DNA from: JBDSLU01 sp039916225
GTDB taxonomy: Bacteria; Acidobacteriota; Vicinamibacteria; Vicinamibacterales; Vicinamibacteraceae
Length of the DNA stretch: 6,460 nucleotides
Reading direction: 5' to 3'
Assembly (NCBI GenBank): GCA_039916225.1
Contig: JBDSLU010000316.1
Location: 1-6,460, forward strand
This document shows positions 1 through 5,531 of this stretch, in pieces; position 1 is the first letter of the stretch; the number at the start of each line of letters is the position of its first letter. The notes under the pieces are model-generated. The model was not told where the DNA came from, ran no database searches, and saw only the letters and a program-made list of their open reading frames with translations. The position numbers and the translations under genes were made by a program.

Positions 1-1
1 C

Positions 2-532
2 ATTTCGGTGCTGTTCGCCGACCTCGTCGGCTTCACCGGCATCGCCGAGGGCCTGGCGCCGGCGACGGTCGCGGCCCTCCTGAACGGCTTCTTCGAGGCG
101 ATGACCGAGGTGGTGTTCGCGCTCGACGGCACGCTCGACAAGTTCATCGGCGACGCCCTGCTCGTGGTGTTCGGGGCACCGCTCGTCCAAGCGGATCACG
201 CCGTCCGCAGCGTCCGCGCGGCCTTGGCGATGCGGGAGGCGCTGGCCCGCTTGAACCACGGGCGCGGCGGCCCGGTCCTGCGGATGCGCATCGGTATCAA
301 CAGCGGCAGCGCTCTGGTCGGCGACATCGGCGCCGCCCGGCGCCGCGAGTTCACGGTGCTGGGCGACGTCGTGAACACCGCGTCGCGGCTGGAATCGGAT
401 ATCGCCCGGCCCGATCAGATCGTGATCGGGGGCGAGACGCAGCGGCTGCTGCGCGGCGCGTTCCCAGCGACGCCCCTGGGCGCGTTCACGCTCCGCGGCC
501 GCACCGAGCCGATCGACGCCTACCTGGTGTGA
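2..532 (+). CDS. Class III adenylate/guanylate cyclase, catalytic domain (5' end outside window)
   Basis: This is the C-terminal catalytic domain of a class III nucleotide cyclase, which makes cAMP or cGMP from ATP or GTP. The frame is open from base 2, reading I-S-V-L-F-A-D-L-V-G-F-T, so the GTG at 8 is an internal codon and the true start lies upstream. The key residues are all visible. The two metal-binding aspartates are at codons 20-22 (FADLVGFT) and 152-154 (FIGDALL). The purine-selecting lysine is at 140-142 (LDKFIGD) and its partner threonine at 353-355 (FTVLGD). The transition-state Asn and Arg are at 374-376 and 386-388 (VVNTASRLE). Threonine in place of aspartate is the class IIIb pattern, seen in many bacterial adenylate cyclases. 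The domain ends, as usual, in a LRGRTEPIDAY-like segment. Such domains often follow sensor modules or precede ATPase and TPR regions; here nothing follows it. The next gene is convergent, 10 bp away. Catalytic activity is likely because no key residue is missing. ATP rather than GTP as substrate is inferred from the Lys/Thr pair. Confidence 0.93.
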   Translation: MSVLFADLVGFTGIAEGLAPATVAALLNGFFEAMTEVVFALDGTLDKFIGDALLVVFGAPLVQADHAVRSVRAALAMREALARLNHGRGGPVLRMRIGINSGSALVGDIGAARRREFTVLGDVVNTASRLESDIARPDQIVIGGETQRLLRGAFPATPLGAFTLRGRTEPIDAYLV

Positions 533-542
533 GCCGCCGCGG

Positions 543-1976
543 TCACTTGCGCCCGAGCGCGCCGCGCAGCTTGTCGGCGAGCGAGCCGATCGACGCCGAC
601 GGCGCCGATCCCGCGCGCGCCGTGTAGTCGCGCAGCTCGGCCTGCTCCTGCCGCTGCGCCACCGCCTTCTTGCTGAGGCGAATGCGGCGGTTGGCCGGGT
701 CGACTTCGAGCACGGCGACCTCGACGTCGCTGCCGACCGGAAACGCCTTCAGCATGTCGGCACCGCGCTCGAGACCGGTTTCCGCGAACGGCATCAGGCC
801 GGTGCGCCCGGGGGCGAGGAACACGAAGATGCCGAAGCTCTCGTGCTTCTCGACCTTGCCGGTGACGATCGCGCCCGGGACGATGCCGCCCTGCGCCGCG
901 ATGGCCCCGGCGGCGCGCGAGGTGCCCTCTTCGACGAGGGTGACGCCGATGCGCTTCTGCGCCGGATCGACGGTGAGGATCTCGAAGGCCCCCGTCAGGC
1001 CCACCGGCACCGAGGCCGTCCACCCGTCGCGCCGGCCGGTGGGCGGGAACGTCGAGGCGTGCGCCAGCCCCTCGATGCCGGGCTCGAGCTCGACGAAGGC
1101 GCCGAAGTCGGTCACCCGGGTGACGCGTCCAGTGCGCACCTGGCCGACGTCGTAGGCGGTGGCGGCGGCCGCCCACGGATCGTTCTGGAGCTGCTTCAGG
1201 CCGAGCGAAATCTTGTTCGAGGCCTCGTCGACGCGCAGCACCTTGACGGTGATCTGGTCGCCGACCGCGACGATTTCACCGGGCGTGGTCACCCGCGACC
1301 AGCTCATTTCGGAGACGTGCAGCAGGCCCTGGATATTGCCGCCCAGGTCGATGAACGCGCCGAAGTCCTGCACCGCCGCGACCCGGCCGGGCAGCACCGC
1401 GCCGGGCACGATCGCCTTGCGCATCTCGGCCGCCTTGGCCTTCTGTTCGGTCTCGAGGTGGGCGCGGCGCGAGACGACCAGGTCCTTGCCGCCGTCCTTG
1501 TACTCGATGATGCGGAAGGCGTAGGTCTTGCCCTCGTGTACCGTCGGATCCTCGGTCCGGATGACGTCGATCTGCGACAGCGGGCAGAAGGCGCGCTCGC
1601 GCGCGAAGCGGATCTCGTAGCCGCCCTTGTTCGCCTTCTCGACCTTGCCTTCGACCGAGATGCCGGACCGGAACGCGTCCTCGAGTTCTCGCTGCGTGGC
1701 GGCGTTCCGCACGCCGCGGCGCGACAGGACGATGCCGCCGCCCGTCGTGACGACCATCGCCTCGATCCGGTCGCCGACCGACACCGAGACGTCGCCCTCG
1801 TCGTCCTTGAGCTCTTCGAGGTCGATCTGGGCCTCGCTCTTGCCGCCGATGCTGACGAAGGCCACCTTGGGCCCGAAGCCGGCGATGACGCCTTCGACGG
1901 TCTGGCCGCGCTCGAAGCGGCGCGCCTTGACCGACGCCTCGAACATTGCCGCGAAATCTTCTTCCTGCTCGCTCAC
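543..1976 (-). CDS. Ribosomal protein S1-like protein with five S1 RNA-binding repeats
   Basis: This 477-residue protein is built almost wholly of S1 (OB-fold) RNA-binding repeats, at about residues 24-86, 104-172, 191-261, 277-346 and 366-436. Repeats 1-3 match the ribosomal S1 (RpsA) order. Repeat 2 ends in a VVSRRAHLE block. Repeat 3 has VQDFGAFIDLGG, LLHVSEMSWSRV and, at its end, SLGLKQLQNDPW, the signature of S1 repeat 3. Repeat 4 opens canonically (VTDFGAFVELEPGIEGLAH) but its middle is divergent. RpsA normally has four to six repeats; five with a short basic tail ending LRGALGRK is at the small end. Its role would be to bind mRNA and help load it on the 30S subunit. I chose GTG 1976 over the in-frame TTG at 2009. 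AGGAG lies 7 nt upstream of the GTG, whereas the TTG overlaps the TATAAT promoter box and would lie upstream of the transcript start. It could be the organism's main S1 or a paralogue; the window cannot decide. Confidence 0.9.
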   Translation of the reverse strand: MSEQEEDFAAMFEASVKARRFERGQTVEGVIAGFGPKVAFVSIGGKSEAQIDLEELKDDEGDVSVSVGDRIEAMVVTTGGGIVLSRRGVRNAATQRELEDAFRSGISVEGKVEKANKGGYEIRFARERAFCPLSQIDVIRTEDPTVHEGKTYAFRIIEYKDGGKDLVVSRRAHLETEQKAKAAEMRKAIVPGAVLPGRVAAVQDFGAFIDLGGNIQGLLHVSEMSWSRVTTPGEIVAVGDQITVKVLRVDEASNKISLGLKQLQNDPWAAAATAYDVGQVRTGRVTRVTDFGAFVELEPGIEGLAHASTFPPTGRRDGWTASVPVGLTGAFEILTVDPAQKRIGVTLVEEGTSRAAGAIAAQGGIVPGAIVTGKVEKHESFGIFVFLAPGRTGLMPFAETGLERGADMLKAFPVGSDVEVAVLEVDPANRRIRLSKKAVAQRQEQAELRDYTARAGSAPSASIGSLADKLRGALGRK

Positions 1977-1983
1977 TGCCGTG

Positions 1984-1988
1984 CTCCT
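1984..1988 (-). promoter_or_regulatory. Shine-Dalgarno site of the S1-like gene
   Basis: On the minus strand this reads AGGAG, with 7 nt before the GTG at 1976-1974. No comparable site precedes the alternative TTG at 2009, so this site decides the start. Confidence 0.75.
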
Positions 1989-2008
1989 CGGAACGTGGTA
2001 CTCCGGCA

Positions 2009-2014
2009 ATTATA
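2009..2014 (-). promoter_or_regulatory. Predicted -10 box of the S1-like gene
   Basis: The minus strand reads a perfect TATAAT here, which stands out in such GC-rich DNA. A start of transcription about 7 nt downstream (near 2002) would give a leader of roughly 26 nt containing the AGGAG site. No good TTGACA match lies 16-19 bp upstream; the hexamer at 17-bp spacing is CGATCC. The assignment rests on the -10 box and its position. Confidence 0.6.
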
Positions 2015-2055
2015 GGACGCGACGGCGGCCAGGATCGGCCTGACACGGCCCCGGC

Positions 2056-2061
2056 TACACT
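2056..2061 (+). promoter_or_regulatory. Predicted -10 box of a leaderless transcript for the 120-residue protein gene
   Basis: TACACT (TAnnnT form) is followed by six bases, GTCGCC, and then the ATG at 2068. Transcription normally starts about 7 nt after the -10 box, which would put the first transcribed base on the A of the ATG. There is no purine-rich Shine-Dalgarno stretch between the box and the ATG. A clear -35 element is not visible. The same geometry appears upstream of the gene at 4230. Confidence 0.5.
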
Positions 2062-2067
2062 GTCGCC

Positions 2068-2430
2068 ATGTTCATGCGCCTGCCGGAGTCGGGGTCGCTC
2101 ATCGGGTCGATCGTCAGCGGGCTCGGCCATACGGTCGCCGACGGCAACGGCATCGCCGTCGACGCGGTGACCGAAACCCAGCTCGGCGAGGCGCTGACGG
2201 CCATGGCGGCGGGCGAGCTGGAATACGTGATTCTGGAGGACGGCGAGGAGTTCCTGCAGGCCGCCGGCGACGGCGACGGGCCCTACGCACTCCAGTTCAG
2301 CCCGGCCTCCGGGGACGGCCTGCAGGAGGTGCCCGGCGGCGTGACCGCAGCCGCCATGCGTGCGGCGCTCCAGGCCTATCGGCGGGGTGACCGGGACTGG
2401 CGCCGTCCGTTCCAGTGGTCGGCGGTCTAG
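2068..2430 (+). CDS. Small acidic protein of unknown function (120 residues)
   Basis: I do not recognise a named family. The protein is acidic, soluble-looking and has no signal peptide or membrane segment. The first third (residues 1-50) has a glycine-rich stretch and the segment TETQLGEALTAMAAGE. Residues 51-78 alternate hydrophobic and acidic residues (ELEYVILEDGEEFLQAAG, then GPYALQF), suggesting beta strands. Residues 92-119 look like a helix followed by an aromatic-rich end (ALQAYRRGD, then DWRRPFQW). The layout of a 'FLQ' strand, a 'YALQF' strand and a C-terminal Y-x2-GD-x2-W-x3-F-x-W segment is reminiscent of small stand-alone or immunity-type proteins, but that is impression only. 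ATG 2068 is preferred over ATG 2074 because a TAnnnT box sits exactly six bases before it. It is divergent from the S1-like gene and lies 117 bp before the AsmA gene. Codon use matches its neighbours, so it is probably a real gene. Confidence 0.72.
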   Translation: MFMRLPESGSLIGSIVSGLGHTVADGNGIAVDAVTETQLGEALTAMAAGELEYVILEDGEEFLQAAGDGDGPYALQFSPASGDGLQEVPGGVTAAAMRAALQAYRRGDRDWRRPFQWSAV

Positions 2431-2448
2431 TGTCCGACTCGGGACACT
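2429..2448. repeat. Perfect 7-bp inverted repeat overlapping a stop codon (hairpin or operator)
   Basis: The arms AGTGTCC (2429-2435) and GGACACT (2442-2448) are exact reverse complements separated by six bases. The left arm begins inside the TAG stop (2428-2430) of the small gene. As RNA it would form a 7-bp stem with a 6-nt loop right at the end of the coding sequence. No run of T follows, so it is not a classical intrinsic terminator. As DNA it could be a binding site for a dimeric regulator upstream of the AsmA gene. Function is not established. Confidence 0.5.
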
Positions 2449-2534
2449 CGCGTCGACACGTCGGCCGCGGCATGGACATCAGACACCGGCGAGCACGGGC
2501 GATGTGCGCCCGGTCGCCATCGTGATTCCTGTGC

Positions 2535-2539
2535 AGGAG
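2535..2539 (+). promoter_or_regulatory. Shine-Dalgarno site of the AsmA-family gene
   Basis: AGGAG followed by 8 nt to the GTG at 2548 is a well-placed ribosome binding site, which fixes this GTG as the start. Confidence 0.7.
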
Positions 2540-2547
2540 TTCTGCTC

Positions 2548-4140
2548 GTGAAACGTCTTCTTCTGGTGGCGGCCGCGCTGTTCGTCGTGGCCGCCCTTGG
2601 CATCGCCCTGCTCGCACGTCACGTGCTGACGGGCGCCAACGTCCACGCCGCCATCGAATCGCAGCTGTCCGAGGCGCTCGGCCAGCCGGTGACGATCGGC
2701 AGCATCGGGGCGTCGATCTATCCGCGCGTCACGATGGACCTGACCACCGTCAGCATCGGCAAGCCGGCCCGCATCCAGCTGGCGGCGGTCCACGTCGGCA
2801 CCGGGCTGCGTGCCCTTCTGTCGCGGCGCATCGAGCACGCCGACGTCCGTGTCGACGGCGCGCGCGTGACGCTCCCGCTCCCCAGCTTCGGGTCGACTGG
2901 CACCAGCGCCACGCCGACCGGCGACGGCAAGCCTCCCGTCGAGATCATGTCGATCGACGAGATCGTCCTGAAGAACGTCGAGGTCGTCAGCGGCGAGCGG
3001 ACGCTGCGCGGCGACATCGAGCTGGTCCCGCACGGAGAGGGCGTCCAGATCCGGCGCATCGCCTTGGCGGCCGACACGACGACGATCGCGATGACCGGCG
3101 ACCTCACGGCCATCGCCCCGCTGACAGGCCAGGTGGACGTCACCGCCGACACGCTCGACATCGATCGGCTGATCGGCTTCGTGAGCGACTTCACGGCGGC
3201 CTCGACATCGGCCCAGACGGCCGCCCAGACGACGGCCACGGCCAGCGGGGCGCCGTCTGTCAGTCCGGTCGGTCAGCTGTCCGTCGGGCTCAGAGTCGGC
3301 AAGATGATGACCGGCACGCTGGCGCTCTCCGACTTTGCCGCCACCGCCGTCATCACGCCCGATGCCGCGCGGTTCGAGCCGTTGACGCTGGGGGTCTTCG
3401 GCGGGCGCTACGACGGCAGCATGCAGCTGGCGCTCGGCGACATGCCGAAGTTCCAGTGGCGCGCCAAGGTGTCCGGCATCGACACGGCGTCGCTGATGGC
3501 CTTCGCCGGATCGCCGAACACCATCACCGGCACGCTGTCCGGCACGGTGTCCCTCGACGGCGAAGGGCTGCAGATGGAGCAGGCGCTCCGCACCGCGCAC
3601 GGGCGCTCGCGGATCGACATCGCCAACGGAACGATTGCCGGGCTGCAACTGGTGCGGACGATCGTCACCGCTACCTCGGGACGCGGCGGCCTGCTGGCCA
3701 GCGCCGGTGCGGCGGTCGTCGCCCACGACACGCCCGGCGGCGAGCGCTTCTCACGTCTCGGCGCCACGCTGCAGCTGGCCGGCGGCGTGATTGAGACCAG
3801 CGACGTGTCGATGGCCTCGACCGACGTCGATCTGAGCGCGTCGGGATCGCTGCGGCTCGCCGGCATGGACGCCGATCTGGCCGGGCGCGCCCAGCTGTCC
3901 ACGGCGCTGTCGCAGCAGGCCGGAAGCGACCTGTACCTCTACACGCAGGACGGCGGCCGGGTCACGCTGCCGGTGACGGTGACCGGGCCGATCGAGCGGC
4001 TGTCGGTCCACGTCGACGTCGGCGATGTCGCCAAGCGGGCGATCCGCAACAAGGCGACGGACGAGGCGAGGAAGCTGATCGAGCGCAAGCTGCCCGGCCT
4101 GTCCGGTGTGGGCGGCCTGTTCAGGCCCAAGCCGCACTGA
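2548..4140 (+). CDS. AsmA-family membrane-anchored protein
   Basis: The 530-residue product begins with one membrane segment (about residues 4-24, after Met-Lys-Arg). A long, mostly beta-stranded region follows that would lie in the periplasm. Residues 30-72 hold the AsmA-type opening (HAAIESQLSEALGQPVTIG, then IYPRVTMDL). The C-terminal AsmA-like domain lies at about 245-495. Its typical elements are KFQWRAKVSGIDTASLM (301-317), ITGTLSGTVSLDGEGLQMEQ (326-345) and IDIANGTIAGLQL (356-368). The end has a LPVTVTGPIERLSVHVDVG segment and a charged helix ending ARKLIERKLPGL. Residues 215-240 form an Ala/Thr/Ser-rich linker. AsmA proteins are related to lipid-transporting bridge proteins (YhdP, TamB type) and affect outer-membrane assembly or phospholipid traffic. 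This supports a diderm cell, though the precise role here is inferred. At 530 residues it is close to E. coli AsmA in size. It starts at GTG 2548 behind AGGAG. No strong promoter is evident in the 117-bp gap, so read-through from the upstream gene is possible. Confidence 0.87.
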   Translation: MKRLLLVAAALFVVAALGIALLARHVLTGANVHAAIESQLSEALGQPVTIGSIGASIYPRVTMDLTTVSIGKPARIQLAAVHVGTGLRALLSRRIEHADVRVDGARVTLPLPSFGSTGTSATPTGDGKPPVEIMSIDEIVLKNVEVVSGERTLRGDIELVPHGEGVQIRRIALAADTTTIAMTGDLTAIAPLTGQVDVTADTLDIDRLIGFVSDFTAASTSAQTAAQTTATASGAPSVSPVGQLSVGLRVGKMMTGTLALSDFAATAVITPDAARFEPLTLGVFGGRYDGSMQLALGDMPKFQWRAKVSGIDTASLMAFAGSPNTITGTLSGTVSLDGEGLQMEQALRTAHGRSRIDIANGTIAGLQLVRTIVTATSGRGGLLASAGAAVVAHDTPGGERFSRLGATLQLAGGVIETSDVSMASTDVDLSASGSLRLAGMDADLAGRAQLSTALSQQAGSDLYLYTQDGGRVTLPVTVTGPIERLSVHVDVGDVAKRAIRNKATDEARKLIERKLPGLSGVGGLFRPKPH

Positions 4141-4157
4141 CCGGGCGTCATCGACCT

Positions 4158-4198
4158 CCGCGCGTCGCGGATCACGATGGCGCGCGGACGCCCGCGCG
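4158..4198 (+). other. Two GC-rich hairpins downstream of the AsmA-family gene
   Basis: The 89-bp gap contains two perfect stem-loops. The first is CCGCG/CGCGG with a 3-nt loop (4158-4170). The second is CGCGCGG/CCGCGCG with a 4-nt loop (4181-4198). They sit between the AsmA stop codon (4140) and the -10 box of the next gene (4218), where transcription might end. No T-run follows either stem, so a standard intrinsic terminator is not supported. Short GC stems also arise by chance in DNA of this composition. Confidence 0.35.
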
Positions 4199-4217
4199 GC
4201 ATCGAGGGCCGGCCGCG

Positions 4218-4223
4218 TAGAAT
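4218..4223 (+). promoter_or_regulatory. Predicted -10 box of a leaderless transcript for the DUF1593 gene
   Basis: TAGAAT is followed by six bases, CGCGGG, and then the ATG at 4230, giving a predicted transcript start on the first base of the codon. The GGG just before the ATG is too close to act as a Shine-Dalgarno site. No good -35 element is visible at 17-bp spacing. Spacing and form match the box at 2056. Confidence 0.55.
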
Positions 4224-4229
4224 CGCGGG

Positions 4230-5531
4230 ATGCTCCGTGTCCTGACCCTCGTCGCGGCGTGCCTGGTTGCCGCCAGCGCCGTCGCTTTCGCCCAGGCTCC
4301 GGGGACCCAGGGCGCACTCGATGGCGTGCGCCACCGCGTCCTCGTCTCGACCGACATCGGCGGCACCGATCCCGACGACCAGCAGTCGATGGTGCACCTG
4401 CTGCTCTACGCCGACGTGTTCGACCTGGAAGGCCTGGTGTCGTCGCCGTACGGGCTCGGACGCAAGAGCCACATCCTCGAGGTGATCGACCGCTACGAGC
4501 GCGACTACCCGAACCTGCGCCGTCACTCCGATCGCTACCCGACGGCAGACAGGTTGCGTTCGATCACCAAGCAGGGGGAGATCGACGTGGCGCCTTACGC
4601 GGGCATCCGCCAGCCGACCGAGGGTTCGCGGTGGATCATCGAGCGCGCCCATGCCGCCGATCCGCGGCCGCTCTACGTGCTGGTATGGGGCGGCCTCGAG
4701 GATCTCGCCCAGGCACTGCACGACGCGCCCGACATCCTGCCCAAGCTGCGCGTCCACTTCATCGGTGGGCCCAACAAGAAGTGGAGCCCGGACGCCTACC
4801 AGTACATCGCGACGCATCACCCGCGGCTGTGGATGATCGAGGCCAACGCGACCTATGAGGGGTGGTTCACCGGCGGCGACCAGACGGGCGATTGGGGCAA
4901 CACCGGGTTCGTCAAGGCCCACATCGCCGGCAGCGGTGCGCTCGGCGACTACTTCGCGGCGTTGCTGGGTGGAACCATCAAGATGGGCGACACGCCGACG
5001 GTCGCACGCTTGCTGCGTGGCACGCCCGAAGACCCGACGCAGCCGACCTGGGGCGGACGTCACGTGCGGGCCTGGCCGCGGCCCTACGCCCGGTTCGAGC
5101 GGCTGACGACGGCCGCCGATCGCATCGAGCACTTCGCGATCCTGGAGCTGGTGCTGCCAGTGGGCGACGGCGCCCCGGCCCGCACCGAGGCCCGGCTGGT
5201 GGTCGAGAACCAGTCGCTCGTCGGCGACGTCGACGGGGGGCACGTGCGCTTCCGCTTCTCGCCCAAGGAAGCCAAGGCCTACACCTACACGATCCGCAGC
5301 AACGCCCCGGCGCTCGAGGGCCGGACCGGTGGCATCACGTCGGTCGATCCGCGGCCTGGCATCGCGACGCAGCCGGCGGCCGAGTTGCCGTTCTGGTGGA
5401 CCGACGATCCGTCGCCGGCCGCCGCCGAAGGTGTCCACCTGGGCGCCGCCACGGTGAGCCAGTGGCGGCGCGACTTTCTCGCCGATTTCGCGGCGCGACT
5501 GCAGCGGATCCGGCCCGCGACGACGCGATGA
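4230..5531 (+). CDS. Secreted DUF1593/Sde182-like protein with nucleoside-hydrolase-like domain
   Basis: The 433-residue product starts with a Sec signal peptide (residues 1-21, hydrophobic core 4-20, likely cut AFA|QA), so it should act outside the cytoplasm. Residues 35-280 match the nucleoside-hydrolase-like domain of the DUF1593/Sde182 family. Its N-terminal motif STDIGGTDPDDQQS carries Asp42, Asp47, Asp49 and Asp50, resembling the calcium-binding aspartate cluster of nucleoside hydrolases. Further conserved-looking blocks are LYVLVWGGLEDLAQAL (148-163), VHFIGGPNKKWSPDAYQYI (175-193) and WGNTGFVKAHIAGSGALGDYF (222-242). Residues 295-395 look like the beta-sandwich C-terminal domain of the same family. 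Sde182 was described as a cellulose-binding protein, so a polysaccharide or glycoside target is plausible; the substrate is not shown here. It has its own leaderless-type promoter and overlaps the next gene by ATGA. The Cys at 11 could suggest a lipobox, but it lies inside the hydrophobic core, so lipoprotein processing is unlikely. Confidence 0.88.
   Translation: MLRVLTLVAACLVAASAVAFAQAPGTQGALDGVRHRVLVSTDIGGTDPDDQQSMVHLLLYADVFDLEGLVSSPYGLGRKSHILEVIDRYERDYPNLRRHSDRYPTADRLRSITKQGEIDVAPYAGIRQPTEGSRWIIERAHAADPRPLYVLVWGGLEDLAQALHDAPDILPKLRVHFIGGPNKKWSPDAYQYIATHHPRLWMIEANATYEGWFTGGDQTGDWGNTGFVKAHIAGSGALGDYFAALLGGTIKMGDTPTVARLLRGTPEDPTQPTWGGRHVRAWPRPYARFERLTTAADRIEHFAILELVLPVGDGAPARTEARLVVENQSLVGDVDGGHVRFRFSPKEAKAYTYTIRSNAPALEGRTGGITSVDPRPGIATQPAAELPFWWTDDPSPAAAEGVHLGAATVSQWRRDFLADFAARLQRIRPATTR

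Noticed and set aside
843..2015. Long plus-strand open frame (390 codons) opposite the S1-like gene
   Set aside because: It has low-complexity Arg/Ala/Asp-rich composition typical of the antisense frame of GC-rich genes, while the minus strand encodes clear S1 repeats.
2040..2045. CTGACA as a -35 box for the gene at 2068
   Set aside because: It resembles TTGACA but lies only 10 bp from the TACACT box, far short of the 16-18 bp needed.
2479..3726. 415-codon minus-strand open frame opposite the AsmA gene
   Set aside because: Its Arg/Asp/Gly/His-rich translation is typical of a shadow frame, with no recognisable domain, whereas the plus strand has a membrane anchor and AsmA features.
4251..4262. 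Possible lipobox (V-A-A-C) in the DUF1593 signal peptide
   Set aside because: The Cys is residue 11, too close to the N-terminus, and hydrophobic residues continue to a normal AFA|QA signal peptidase I site at 21/22.
4862..5527. N-terminal extension of the sulfotransferase frame inside the DUF1593 gene
   Set aside because: The extension is Arg/Gly/Pro-rich nonsense in another frame of a well-recognised domain; the sulfotransferase fold begins just after the ATG at 5528.
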